Assembly: GCA_038373865.1 (NCBI GenBank)
Contig: JAXGGA010001186.1
Span: forward strand, 1-64,000
Reading direction: 5' to 3'
Length of the DNA: 64,000 nucleotides
From: Uloborus plumipes
Taxonomy: Eukaryota > Arthropoda > Arachnida > Araneae > Uloboridae
Shown: one piece after another, positions 10,816 to 21,961 of the stretch
How positions within the stretch are numbered: the first letter of the stretch is position 1
Layout of the letters: the number at the start of each line of letters is the position of its first letter
The notes under the pieces: generated by a model
What the model saw: the letters and a program-made list of their open reading frames with translations, nothing else
What the model was told of the DNA's origin: nothing
Databases searched by the model: none
Position numbers and translations under genes: made by a program

Positions 10816-11259
10816 AGCCTTCTCAATAACTATAAATAAAGCACAAGGTCAAATTTGAGATTGAGAGAAAAACCAGTTAGATTTGAAAAAAAAAAAAAAA
10901 CAGTTTTCAGTCGTGGATCACTAATTATCTTTCCAGAGTCGAATCATTTGATTCTATCTCTGTTGTATCTCAAAAACAGAAATTTACAACTGTACGTAAA
11001 GAGAAGTCTTATGGTTTACTTCTTCTTTTTTTTAATTTTTAAATCCCTTGCAAAGCTAATGTGGCTGCCGAAACGTTCCTCTCTTAACCATTGTGTTAAC
11101 AGAAAATGAAATTGCCCTCTTACTGCAAACTGTAAATATCGTTTTTTTTTTTTTTTTTTTCAACTTTTTGTATACATTATGTTATCCCCACGTAGACTTA
11201 AGATCACTTTTCCGCACTATTGGAAATTTGATATCAAGAAGAAGTTTTTTTTTTTCGAT

Positions 11260-11396
11260 GGCTACTTCAAAATTTTACTAATTTTACAAATTTTACAAAA
11301 TTAGTTAGATAATATAGCAAATAAATAAATATAGCAAAATATATAATTAAATATAGCAAAATTTTACAAAATTACTACTGGCTACTTCAAAATTTT
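11260..11396. repeat. AT-rich block flanked by 17-bp direct repeats
   Basis: GGCTACTTCAAAATTTT occurs at 11260-11276 and 11380-11396. Between the copies lie about 100 bp of A/T-rich repeats (ATATAGCAAA, TTTTACAAA). This could be a retroposed fragment with its target duplication, or a local duplication. Confidence 0.55.
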
Positions 11397-11427
11397 CCTT
11401 CTTTCTTAGCTTGCCAAGATCATGTTT

Positions 11428-12270
11428 ACAGGGTGTGTATTTTAAGTTCTGGGAATAAGTCCAGAAAAAAAAAATATCAGAGATATCGCTACAGAACTTT
11501 AGTTGTATTCAAAATATGCTCTTGAGCATCAACACACTTCTACAGGCGACGTTTCCACTCAACCGAACATTCTTTAGATCATGCGTGCAAGCCCTTTTAA
11601 CATTATCCGGGGTCCCGTGGTGGCGCCCTTTGAGGGCGGTTTTCACTTTAGGGAGGAGGAAAAGGTTTGCTGGGGAGAGGGGGTCAAGGTCGGGGCTGTA
11701 GGGCGGCTGTGGAAGATCTTTTGAAACGGCTTCACGGTTTTACTTTTTAACGTCCGTTAAAACTTTCAGCACGAGTTTGGTGCAATTCTTCCTCATCCCA
11801 AGATCCTCACTGATGATTTTGTGCACAGCTATTTTATCTATTGCTAGCTGTTCTGCGATTATACAAATACTTAAATGCCGGGTTTCGTTCAGCAAACGTC
11901 GTACACATTGTTACTTTTCTGCGGTTCTTGATGCTGACGTGTGACCTGCACGGGCCTCGACCTCCACGCCCTCCCAGCCTTCTCTAAACATTTTGTGCCA
12001 TCTAAAACTTAAGCTTACAATAATATTTCCCTGCCGTACGCTTGCTGAATCATTTCCATGCGAAATTTGATTGCGTAATGCTGTTCAATGCTTTGTTTCA
12101 TTTTGAGCTTGCACACACTTCTTTGAAGACGTCTACGCCACGCGTGGTCCCGCCTCAACTAAAGACAGCAGGCGACTGCCGAGTGAAGCGTTATCGATGT
12201 CGAAGGCCACACTACCGACTGCAACCAGTAGAAGCGCCATCTAGAGTACTCTTCTTTGATCTTACCAAAT
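11428..12270 (-). mobile_element. Internally deleted mariner-like element
   Basis: The left end reads CAGGGTGTGTATTTTAAG after TA (11426-11427). The minus strand carries both ends of a mariner transposase but lacks its centre. The right terminal repeat was not resolved, so that boundary is approximate. A similar solo end (TACAGGGTGTGAACTTTAAG) lies near 14056. Confidence 0.75.
11509..12101 (-). pseudogene. Mariner transposase with deleted catalytic core
   Basis: The N-terminal frame begins MKQSIEQHYAIKFRMEMIQ at 12101. After a frame change it continues WHKMFREGWEGVEVEARAG, then TRHLSICIIAEQLAID and LGMRKNCTKLVLKVLTD, all recognisable as the helix-turn-helix DNA-binding half of mariner transposases. 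It then jumps directly to PPYSPDLDPLSPANLFLLPK (near 11690), the block holding the third catalytic Asp, and KVKTALKGRHH, ending at the stop at 11509-11511. About 590 bp remain of an expected ~1035 bp. Roughly 440 bp of the central catalytic domain are missing at a junction near 11715, and there are extra stops. Inactive. Confidence 0.88.
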
Positions 12271-12274
12271 AGGG

Positions 12275-13780
12275 GTGTTAGGTAAGATGGGGAAGAATAA
12301 GAAAAAGTATTTTGAACGGTATCAAACAACGTGGAACGATGCTAATTGTAACTACACAGTTTAGTTGAATATGTCAAAAAGATATAGCAAATGCAAGCTT
12401 TAAATCGAAAACTTCGGAAAGTTATCACCCACAACACATCTACCCTTTTTTAAGCGGAACTGTTCGCGAGTGCTAGGCATGGCTTTCATGGACAGACAGT
12501 AGCACATTTGAAATGCACCAAGCGAGTTAGTCTGTTGCTATATTAATCAAAAAATCTGTTGCAGAGGAATATTTTTACCTTAAAATTGCCACACTTTTTA
12601 CTCAGTACATAGTATCGGCTTGTATATCAATCAGGGGTAACTAAATTCTCCACTAAAATTAACAGTAAATTTTTAGCTATTATTCAATAAAACATTTTTC
12701 GCTTCATCTGCCGAAACAATAGATATATGCGATGTTTTCTAATCATTACTTCCTTCAGTAGTTTTTCATTTTTCTTTTCTTTTTTTTTTTTTGAAAACAA
12801 TAAATAAATTCATAAACAATTCAGAGCAAAGTCTTAATATTTCAATTCGAACTTAACGCGCAGAAAAAAGTTCATTTTGATTTACCGATGCTAGAAATGA
12901 GATGACATCTATTGTGTGATTATCAGCAATATCGCAAACCGTCATTCATACAGAACAAGACTAAAAGCGTTTAAACAATGTCAAGACAATGAGCGCTACA
13001 GTGTGTTCTCCAAAACCTATCAAAAGATATTCCATATTTATTCAATCTTAATAATAGACCCGCTCCATTGCCTAATTCAATTTATTGAGGCAAATGGGTG
13101 CACTAATATCCATAAAGTTTATGCCTTTCTGGATACGAGAAATAAGCAAAGGAGGAAAAAGTTATTTCTTTTGTGTTCGAAGAGGCTTTAAAAGATTTAC
13201 CTCGATAATCAATCAGAATCTGAAAGCGAACAACTTTTTCCAATATGCCCCCAAAATGTAAACACCTTCACTTTGTACATTGCGGCGCCTCTCTTTGTTG
13301 AATATCTACACATTGTGCTTAGGGAATCATCGAATAATGTTCGCAAATCCTCTCGGAGCTTTTTCATTATATTATCTTTTAAGCTTAAAACGAGATGAAT
13401 CGATTTTGGCTTTCGCTTTCTTTGCCGCTAAGAAAATGGGCTTCAGCGAAATTGGAACTTCAAAATTTGGTTTTCGGGTAAAGATACATCTCAATTCGTT
13501 TTTAGAAATCGATTCTGTCGAAGTAAAAAATGCTATTTTTAGAATTATTTTTTGCAAAGCACTATTAGGCAAACCGCTTAAACTTTAAATTGGATATTCA
13601 TGTTAACTATTTAAGGATTATTTCTGCTTCTTGAAAGAAAAAAGCAAAGTGTATTTTTGGTGAACTAATTTTACAACTTTTCCAAAAACAAATCTTTTCA
13701 TTAAATGTAAATACAAAACGATGTACGTAAAAAAGATAAGTGTAAAATTTTTAAAATAGATAAAGTACGATACACTCCAG
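12275..13780. other. Unassigned interval
   Basis: No element, RNA or domain recognised. Two open frames of 91 and 102 codons (12916-13191 and 13280-13588, plus strand) resemble no family I know and are AT-rich, so they are not called as genes. Confidence 0.45.
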
Positions 13781-13784
13781 GGTT

Positions 13785-14035
13785 CCCGCACTTTTCGCGG
13801 TTTAACCAAATGGCCCTGAAGGCAGCTCTTACTTTATCTAGACCTGGAAAAGACAAACCTCTTCCAGTGCTCCCAGAGAAAATTCTGTAGATCAGGAACT
13901 TGGAGGCCTTTGACCACGACAGATCTAACGTGCACCAGTCACCATTAGCTTGCATGAAGGATCTACTTCAACAGGTAAACATCGAACCCGCGACTCTTGA
14001 CCTTACCGAACTGGTTCCGACGACCACGACCACCA
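13785..14035 (-). mobile_element. tRNA-derived SINE, minus strand
   Basis: On the minus strand a B-box-like GGGTTCGATGTT (13978-13989) is preceded by an A-box-like region at about 14000-14025, followed by a non-tRNA body extending to about 13785. The tail is not clear. Confidence 0.5.
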
Positions 14036-14540
14036 AATAAAGTGACGAAAACATCATACAGGGTGTGAACTTTAAGTTTAAGAGAGAATACAATATATAT
14101 TGGTTGACTAAACCTTTTGAGCGCGGCAACATATGCATAATCTCCTCATAAAGTAGGATGAACCGGGCACGTTTACACAATTTCATTTAAGCGAGCAATG
14201 ATAAATTGCAATATATTTTCTTTTTGGACCTCAAACGACGTGTAGTCCCTCCTTCTGATTAGCACTCTGCCAACGTCTCACCGGCCCCTGCAGGGGGCCT
14301 GTGCAGCACATGCGGTGAAGAACACACGCACACGACAACCAGCAAAAACACACACTTGCTGCCATTTCGTTATTGCGAATTTGAATTCGAGATGTCAAAA
14401 TTCAAACTCATTTTTCTAAAGTTGTTTTATGTTTTCAAAAATTAATTTGATAACAAGTGCTTGCAATAGTTGAAAGCACCACACAGACTGGAGACCACTG
14501 CCTTTGCATGCATCCTGCAATCGGAAGCATCACATTTCTA

Positions 14541-16122
14541 CACTCAAAAACGAATTTTGTTTTTACAGTATCACGCAGCAAATTTTATAGTAATGAACTA
14601 TAAAAACTGCTAATTTTACAGCAACAAAATGTAAAATTGCTAATTCTATAGTACTAAATTATAAAATTGCTAATTCAACAGTTTATTACTACATTTTACA
14701 GTTTTAAACTGGAACCTCTGCTGCCAGTATTATACTGTTGTTTTTACAGTAAAATACAGCTAAATTTTGCGGCAATAAACTGCAAAATTGCTAACTTTAC
14801 AGTAAGAAGCTAAAATTGTTAGTTTTACAGTTTATTAGTGCGCATTTTACAGTTTTAAACTGGAACCTCTGCTGCCAGTATTATACTGTTGTTTTTACAG
14901 TAAAATACAGCTAAATTTTGCGGCAATAAACTGCAAAATTGCTAACCTTACAGTAAGAAACTAAAATTGCTGGTTTTACAGTTTATTGGTGCGCATTTTA
15001 CAGTTTTAAACTGGAACCTCTGCTGCCAGTATTATACTGTTGTTTTTACAGTGAAATACAGCTAAATTTTGCTGCAATAAACTGCAAAATTGCTAACTTT
15101 ACAGTAAGAAACTAAAATTGCTGGTTTTACAGTTTATTGGTGCGCATTTTACAATTTTAAACTGGAACCTCTGCTGCCAGTATTATACTGTTGTTTTTAC
15201 AGTAAAATACAGCTAAATTTTGCGGCAATAAACTGCAAAATTGCTAACTTTACAGTAAGAAACTAAAATTGCCGGTTTTACAGTTTATTGGTGCGCATTT
15301 TACAGTTTTAAACTGGAACCTCTGCTGCCAGTATTATACTGTTGTTTTTACAGTAAAATACAGCTAAATTTTGCGGCAATAAACTGCAAAATTGCTAACT
15401 TTACAGTAAGAAACTAAAATTGCTGGTTTTACAGTTTATTGGTGCGCATTTTACAGTTTTAAACTGGAACCTCTGCTGCCTGTATTATACTGTTGTTTTT
15501 ACAGTAAAATACAGCTAAATTTTGCGGCAATAAACTGCAAAATTGCTAACTTTACAGTAAGAAACTAAAATTGCTGGTTTTACAGTTTATTGGTGCGCAT
15601 TTTACAGTTTTAAACTGGAACCTCTGCTGCCAGTATTATACTGTTGTTTTTACAGTAAAATACAGCTAAATTTTGCGGCAATAAACTGCAAAATTGCTAA
15701 CTTTACAGTAAGAAACTAAAATTGCTGGTTTTACAGTTTATTGGTGCGCATTTTACAGTTTTAAACTGGAACCTCTGCTGCCAGTATTATACTGTTGTTT
15801 TTACAGTAAAATACAGCTAAATTTTGCGGCAATAAACTGCAAAATTGCTAACTTTACAGTAAGAAACTAAAATTGCTGGTTTTACAGTTTATTGGTGCGC
15901 ATTTTACAGTTTTAAACTGGAACCTCTGCTGCCAGTATTATACTGTTGTTTTTACAGTAAAATACAGCTAAATTTTGCGGCAATAAACTGCAAAATTGCA
16001 AACTTTACAGTAAGAAACTAAAATTGCTAGTTTGACAGTTTATTGGTGCGCATTTTACAGTTTTAAATTGGAACCTCGGCTGGCAGTATCATACTGTAAA
16101 AACAGCATCTCATTTTCCAGTG
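14541..16122 (-). mobile_element. MITE family B, copy 4, expanded by tandem repeats
   Basis: Flanked by TA (14539-14540 and 16123-16124), with ends CACTCAAAAACGAATTTTG and CATTTTCCAGTG. It is 1.58 kb against about 300-410 bp for normal copies. The extra length is the 151-bp tandem array inside it. It is in the opposite orientation to most other copies. Confidence 0.92.
14709..16068 (-). repeat. 151-bp tandem array inside MITE B copy 4
   Basis: The start of CTGGAACCTCTGCTGCC recurs at 14709, 14860, 15011, 15162, 15313, 15464, 15615, 15766, 15917 and (as TTGGAACC) 16068, exactly 151 bp apart each time. That gives nine units without an indel. Central units are nearly identical, while the outer ones diverge more. 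Each unit corresponds to the single internal monomer of normal B elements. As 151 is not divisible by three, no frame runs through the array. Confidence 0.97.
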
Positions 16123-16124
16123 TA

Positions 16125-16603
16125 TGTTTAGAATTCCCAACCATTAACTTGTTGAGGGACACGGGCAGCCGTGATCCCAGAATCCGAGCGAGAAACATGG
16201 GACCCAAATCTCGTCATTCGGGAGACTGGAGAACGGAAAGAGAGAGAATGGCATGGAAATGAGAAATTTTTCGGTTGACAACGTTTTAATTTCTGGCCGT
16301 TAAGCCCCTTCCTCGGCAGCCACATCCCTGCCTCCTGCCAAATCGTATTCACGACGATCTTTCACTTCCCGGAATCAGGCATCCAAATTACATTTTTTCC
16401 GAGAAGTTATTTCCATGTTTTGGACGCTTTATCTCTCCTACTTTTATTTCTGCAGCATCCTCTTGTACTTCGAAAAATAGATTGTTATCGCCAATAAGAA
16501 AATTAAAATTACGATAATAATAAAATATAAAAAACGGTTTTTAAATTTAAAGATTATTTCTGTGAGCTTAATTCGCACTATAAAGAATGAAATAAAATAA
16601 ATG
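16125..16603. other. Unassigned interval
   Basis: Moderately GC-richer unique-looking DNA (about 16130-16380) without a coding frame of note, then AT-rich sequence. Confidence 0.4.
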
Positions 16604-16865
16604 TATCGCACGCCTATAGAAGAATACTATCACAACTCAAAAACGGAAAAATTTTAGACATTTAAAAGAAACTGATATATTAAAGCAATTAGTAATGGTT
16701 CAGTCTATCATACATTAGGTTAGATCATTTCGGCTCATTTGCTTTCATAATGCTTTTAAAACAAACGTTTCTTTTTGACTTTTAAATCATGGCTCTGGGT
16801 ACATCTCTGAACATTCAGAGTTTCGACTTTTTGAGTTGTGATAGTATTCTTCTAGGCGTGCGATA
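16604..16865. mobile_element. MITE with 39-bp TATCGCACGCC ends
   Basis: The terminal inverted repeats start TATCGCACGCCTA and continue GAAGAATACTATCACAACTC on both arms, with one indel between them. 262 bp, non-coding. Target duplication uncertain. Confidence 0.82.
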
Positions 16866-16966
16866 TGATTTTTAGATGACAGCAGTCAAAAATTTCAGTT
16901 GATCTAATTATATCTTTATATACTGATTAAAATTCTAACACATACAACGAAATTTAAGATAAAAAA

Positions 16967-17041
16967 AAATGATAGAAGAAATAGGCGGTATAATCAATTC
17001 TCTTCATACCAACATGTAAACCGATAATTTCTTCTATCATT
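16967..17041. repeat. Small inverted repeat AATGATAGAAGAAAT
   Basis: AATGATAGAAGAAAT (16968-16982) pairs with ATTTCTTCTATCATT (17027-17041). A short stem-loop of unknown role. Confidence 0.6.
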
Positions 17042-17765
17042 AACCTATTCATACTAAATCTATTCATTCTAACCTGTATACCGTCGATACATCTTGGATA
17101 CGTTCATAAAACTAAAAGAGCTTTGCGCCGATGAAAGCCGAAGTGTCGTACATTTCGCAAGGCTGAATTTAACCCGGTAGCCGGAAGCGATGTGTGAAAA
17201 TGATGACAGAGGAAGCAAGTAGAGAAATAGTCTTTAAAAAGAACAGTCCCGGGACTGCCAATTAGAAGTAATGATTTTACTGTTGGTTATTGATCAACAT
17301 TGTGTTTCCCTTTTCACATTCAAGTTAAAACAGGTTTTTTATCCTAATTACGAAAAGCTAGAATTTAATAATAGAATTCTGGAAAAATACTTCTGTTCAG
17401 GTTTAAAGTATTAGAATATGCGAATTTTCAAGTACACAGTCAAAAATTCCGGAAATACCAAAATTAAATTAAGAAAAAAAAATCAACTATCTCCTAAACG
17501 GTCAGTAGTATCGAGTTGAACCTTGTTTTAATAAGTCAGTGCATTTAAAGAAAGATGAAATGCGTATTGTGTGAATACTTTTGAGAATTGAGACAGCTTG
17601 ACGAATGAAATGCTTTTTTCAAGTTCTTTTATTTTTCAGTTTACTTCAGACGCCACAACACCCCATAAGCACCGTAGCATCAAAAGTACGCAACAGGATT
17701 TGTATCTGAATACAGGTAGAGATCTTATTATTATTCCAAGTTGTCAAACCATCAATGGTTTGACT
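17042..17765. other. Unassigned interval
   Basis: Nothing recognised. Short open frames only. Confidence 0.4.
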
Positions 17766-18078
17766 ATACTGTTTAAAATGAATGCTGTTTTTACAGTATA
17801 ATATAGCTCATTTTATAATAATAAACTGCAAAAATGGCTAATTTTACAGTAATAAACTGTAAAATTACAGTTTATTACCTTGCATTTTACACTTTTAAAC
17901 TGGAACCTCTGCTGCCAATATTAAACTGTTGTTTTTACAGTATAATGCAGCTCAATTTTACGGCAATAAACTGTAAAATTTCTAACTTTACTGTAACAAA
18001 CTGCAAAATTGTTAGTTTTACATTTTATTACTGTGCATTTTAGTTTTAAATTGGCACCGCGGCTGCCAGTGTTATACT
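17766..18078 (-). mobile_element. MITE family B, copy 5, one end lost
   Basis: The interior matches family B in reverse orientation, with CTGGAACCTCTGCTGCC at about 17899. The left end reads TACTGTTTAAAATGAATG. The right end stops in GGCTGCCAGTGTTATACT without the CACTG terminus. Confidence 0.8.
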
Positions 18079-18949
18079 ATAGGACAGCGCGCCACATTCT
18101 TCAATCGAGAAAATGCCAACGCGTTTCTTAATAGTAATCAAAATGGTCTGTCGAATATACAATTGAAGGCTTAACGAAAAACTGGAATAACAACAGCCCC
18201 AAAGAAGTTTTTGAGCTAAATATTCTATCTAAGTATCTACACAAAAGTAAAGATTACTAAACTGTTTTATTCTTATTGCAATTAATATAATCTATCATTG
18301 TAGACCACAGAATTCCATACTGTGGACTGCATAATGTGACTTTTTAAAATGCAAGAAAGTCTTTGATGTTACAAACAAGGTTGAAAATCGATAGAATATA
18401 TGAGTATTTCATAAAATATTTTTTCTAACATTACTTTTGCGAAGTAGAATAAGATAAAATCAGTGAAACATGTTTTTTCCCCCGATTACAAGCTTAACCT
18501 TTATTTCACTTTTAAATAGTAGCCTACTTTATGACAGAGCATCATATTCAGCCGATGAGAAGAATGCTGCAAATTTGCCATGAAAAAAAAAGGGGAGGGG
18601 GATGGAGTCTAAACGTCTGTCTTCTTCCAAAAGAGAAAAATACCAATTTTACATTTAATATTATTTTTTTTCTTTTCAGTTAGCATCCTCATTTCAATTC
18701 CTTTTTCAAATGAATAAAAATCTCCTAGTCTCCAGAAAAGCGAGCTCTCCATAAAACAGGCTCTTGCAAGTAAATCAGAATGCTCGGATATATTAATAAA
18801 CAATGGAGAGACCTCAGTGAAACGAGGTTCCTTTCCGAGGAGAATCCCCCCCCCCCAAATCCCCAAATTCCTCGACTCTAATAAATGATTTGCAGCGCCT
18901 TCCGCGAGTAGAAAACCCTGAAATTGATCTTCCATAATTACATAATCGG

Positions 18950-19293
18950 ATTAATTTTATGACACGCACGAATAAAGCGAAAACGAGCCGTCATCGCTGA
19001 TCAATAGGCGCTCGCTTCTCTTCTTCGGAAACGACAAACATTCAAATGGGGACCGGGTGTCTGCCGGAATAAGTGTTTCTCGGCCATTGATCGGCGGAGA
19101 AAAGGGCAGTTTTTGATCAGAGCGGATGTTTTTGTTCATTAGGCTTTTATTAATGCTTATGTCTTTGCTCGGCTGACACAGTTGTCCATTTCCTCTCGCT
19201 AGATATTTAAGCACTCGTAAAATATACTTTGGGTTAGCATTCATTCCCATACATTCAAGTAAAATTAACGTGCACTATTAATAATATAATTGA
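18950..19293 (+). repeat. Duplicated locus, unit 1 (body and tail)
   Basis: This starts TTAATTTTATGACACGCACG and ends with a tail beginning TTAAGCACTCGTAAAATAT (19207). The same body and tail recur at 20223-21548. Both tails are immediately followed by a B-family MITE. Not recognised as a known element. Confidence 0.75.
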
Positions 19294-19295
19294 TA

Positions 19296-19712
19296 TACTG
19301 CAAAAATTAAGTTGTTTTTACAATATAATACTAAAAGCAGAGTTTTCACTTCAAAAGTGTAAAAGCGCAGTAATAAACTGTGAAACTAGAAATTTTAGTT
19401 TCTTACAGTAAAACTAGCAATTTTAGTTTCTTACTGTAAAGTTATTCATTTACAGTTTATTTCCGTCAAATTTAACTATACCATACTGTAAAAACAACAG
19501 TATAATAGAGGTTACTGTATAAACAGTATAAACAGAGGTTAAAGTTTAAAATGAAAATATACGGTAATAAACTAAAATTAGCAATTTCACAGTTTATTAC
19601 TGTAAAATTAGCAATTTTACAGTTTATTGCTGTAAAATTGGCAATTTTTACAGATTATTACTATAAAATTCGCTGTATTATACTGTAAAAACAACATTCC
19701 TTTTTTACACTG
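19296..19712 (+). mobile_element. MITE family B, copy 6
   Basis: Starts TACTGCAAAAATTAAGTTG and ends TTTTTTACACTG. It lies right behind duplication unit 1 and abuts a family C element, sharing the single TA at 19713-19714. Confidence 0.88.
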
Positions 19713-19714
19713 TA

Positions 19715-20098
19715 CACTGTTAAAAAATTTCCTGAAATTTTACGGTAAAAGTTACTGGCATCCATGTTGCCAGTAACTTTCACCGTAAAATCCAATTTTA
19801 CTGTAAAATTTTATGGTAGAGAAAAGTAGAGTTAAAAAATCCAAGATGCGAGCAGCTAGGATCGAACTCAAGACGCGGTTATCGCACTTCGCTTCCCTAT
19901 CCACTGTACCGAATAGACCACACATGGCGAACAGACATTGAGTATTACGTGCTTCGCTCAGTAAGTCACGTGGTTTATCAACTTGCGCTGTAATCGTTTC
20001 TTTTTTATGGTAAAATTTACTGTAAATATTTTCGTTACTGTAAATGCAACATTTTACAGTGATATTTACCGTAAAAGTTTCCTGAATTTTTAACAGTG
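19715..20098. mobile_element. MITE family C with embedded tRNA-like segment
   Basis: Ends CACTGTTAAAAAATTTCCTG and AAATTTTTAACAGTG-like (GAATTTTTAACAGTG), flanked by TA (19713-19714, 20099-20100). The sub-terminal palindrome AGTTACTGGCATCC/GTTGCCAGTAACT is the same type as in families A and B. A tRNA-like segment lies on the minus strand at 19848-19925. Confidence 0.85.
19848..19925 (-). repeat. tRNA-like segment inside MITE C
   Basis: On the minus strand the segment begins GGTCTATTCGGTACAGTGG, has a variable centre and a B-box-like GAGTTCGATCC (19859-19869). The spacing fits a tRNA or a SINE head, but no clean acceptor stem was seen, so it is called tRNA-like. Confidence 0.55.
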
Positions 20099-20104
20099 TA
20101 GTTA

Positions 20105-20192
20105 CTTAAGCACTCGTAAAATATGCTTTGTGTTAGCATTACTTCTCATACATTTAAGTAATCTTAGCGTGCACTATTTTTATATAATTGAC
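20105..20192 (+). repeat. Extra copy of the duplicated tail
   Basis: TTAAGCACTCGTAAAATATG at 20106 repeats the tail of unit 1 (19207-19293), including a GTTAGCATT block and CGTGCACTATT. It lies directly after the family C MITE and before unit 2. Confidence 0.8.
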
Positions 20193-20325
20193 AGAAAGTA
20201 TGAAGGTTGTGAAATTGAAGCATATTAATTTTATGACACGCACGAATAAAGCCAAAGCGAGTTTTCATCACTGAGCAGTGAGCAATAGGCTTTCGCTTTC
20301 CTCCTTAGTAAATGACATTCAAATG

Positions 20326-21242
20326 CAGTAAACTCTCGATTATCTGCGAGCGGATTATCCGCGAAGGTATCCGGAACGAAACAAACAGTATTAACATATT
20401 TTTTCGAAAAAACACGAATTTTAAATTTGTTTTTCTTAACCCATTAATGCCTAGCGTCCCTTTTTAGGGACGGTCCAAAAAAGGATCTGAATTTCCCCAA
20501 AATGAACATTTCACCAAATAATAGTGTTCAATGAGTACCTTGGTATTGTTTCAATTCGTTATTAACAGATTGCAGCACATAACCATTGTAAAGTGTGTTC
20601 TGTAGCAGTTTTAATATGATCTTTATCAAAAATGACATCGTTCACAATCTCAAAAAAAAAAAAAAAAAAAGCTAAGTTTTCAAAGTTATTCCCAGCTTCC
20701 CAGTTTATGTTAATTGCTGATTTTATTTCTTCTTATAAAATGCCTTTTTAAATATTATATCATAGGCAGAAAAAAAATTAGTAAAAAAAGTATGTACTCT
20801 CTGGGGGTCTATCGTAACTTTTAAGGGACAATTTTTCTTTCCTTAATAAAAAAAAATTTTACATAATATTTTTTTATTATTTTTCCTGATTATTAAACAC
20901 TGTTTGTAACCAGTACACAAAATATCTTTGAAAAAAAAAAAGTCAGGCATTAATGGGTTAAATTTCTTACCCAAGAGTACGGTGTTCTTCATCCAGTAAG
21001 TTATTTCCACTGGGCTTTAGCGTAAGTACCACTTCTTTATCGATTTTATATGCTTGAGAATCTGAAATTTTATTTCTTTTATTCCGTATTTATCGTCACA
21101 GTTTCTACATATCACGTTTTAAGTGGGATGCAAAGGCATTTTTTATCTTCTTTACCCCGTTTTTAAGCTTTTTCCGGATTATCCGCGATTTTCGTTATCC
21201 GCGATTCCCGTGCCACCCAATTCCGCGGATAATCGGGAATGC
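20326..21242. mobile_element. Pogo/Tigger-like non-coding element
   Basis: The left end reads CAGTAAACTCTCGATTATC and the right end CCGCGGATAATCGGGAATG, with repeated GATTATCCGCG blocks near each end. Ends of the type CAGT..CTCGATTATC are typical of pogo/Tigger elements. No transposase frame. It contains a piggyBac-type MITE (20440-20957). Confidence 0.65.
20440..20957. mobile_element. PiggyBac-type MITE, family P, copy 1
   Basis: TTAA on both sides (20436-20439, 20958-20961), ends CCCATTAATGCCT and AGGCATTAATGGG. A sub-terminal palindrome GTCCCTTTTTAGGGAC follows the left end. Non-coding, 518 bp. TTAA plus CCC ends is the piggyBac signature. Confidence 0.85.
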
Positions 21243-21548
21243 AAAAGGGGAAGGGGACATTAATTCGCTTCCGGGTGAGGACGGGAATAAGTATTTCTCA
21301 AGCATTGATCAGATAGCTCTAACAACGAACGAAAGAAAGACAGTTTTTGATCAAAGAGGAAGTAGTTTTTAATAGACTTTTATTAAAGCTTACGTATTAT
21401 GCCTTCGTTTTCCGACTCATTTCGGTATGAACGTTGAGTAATAACGCGGTTTCTAGTCACGTAAGCACATACGAAATGTACTTCATGTTCATGTTACTTC
21501 TCATGCATTCAAAATTTTAACATGTGTATTAGTTTCTCTTTATTAGTA

Positions 21549-21959
21549 TACTGCAAAAAATGAACTGTTGTTTTTACAGTATAATACTGGCAGCCGAGGT
21601 TCCAATTTAAAACTATAAAATGAGTAGTAATAATCTGTAAAACTAGCAATTTTACAGTTTCTTACTGTAAAGTTAGCAATTTTAGAGTTTATTGAAGTAA
21701 AATTTAGCCGTACATACCGTAAAAGCAACACTATAATACTGGCAGCAGAGGTTCTAGTTTTAAACTGTAAAAAGCACAGTAATAAATTGTAAAATTAGCA
21801 ATTTTACAGTTTATTGCTGCAAAGTTAGCATTTTTACAATTTAGCACTGTAAAATTAGCAATTTTTCAGTTTATTACTGTAAAATTATCTATTTTTGCAG
21901 TTTATTACTATAAATTTAGTTGTATTATACTGCTAAAAAAACATTCATTTTTCACAGTG
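21549..21959 (+). mobile_element. MITE family B, copy 7
   Basis: Starts TACTGCAAAAAATGAACTG, ends TTTTTCACAGTG, TA flanks. It follows duplication unit 2 at the position where copy 6 follows unit 1. Confidence 0.9.
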
Positions 21960-21961
21960 TA

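Larger units (their letters stand above)
20223..21548 (+). repeat. Duplicated locus, unit 2, interrupted
   Basis: ATTAATTTTATGACACGCACG again opens the unit. It is split by a 0.9 kb pogo-like element and resumes near 21243 (GGGGACATTAATTCGC), running through CAGTTTTTGATCA and a diverged tail to 21548, where a B MITE follows just as in unit 1. Confidence 0.75.

Noticed and set aside
12916..13588. Protein-coding genes (91 and 102 codons)
   Set aside because: AT-rich frames without recognisable domain, splice context or homology that I can name; expected by chance in this length of DNA.
14709..16068. CRISPR-like regular repeats
   Set aside because: The repeats are directly adjacent 151-bp units without unique spacers, in eukaryotic-type DNA and inside a MITE.
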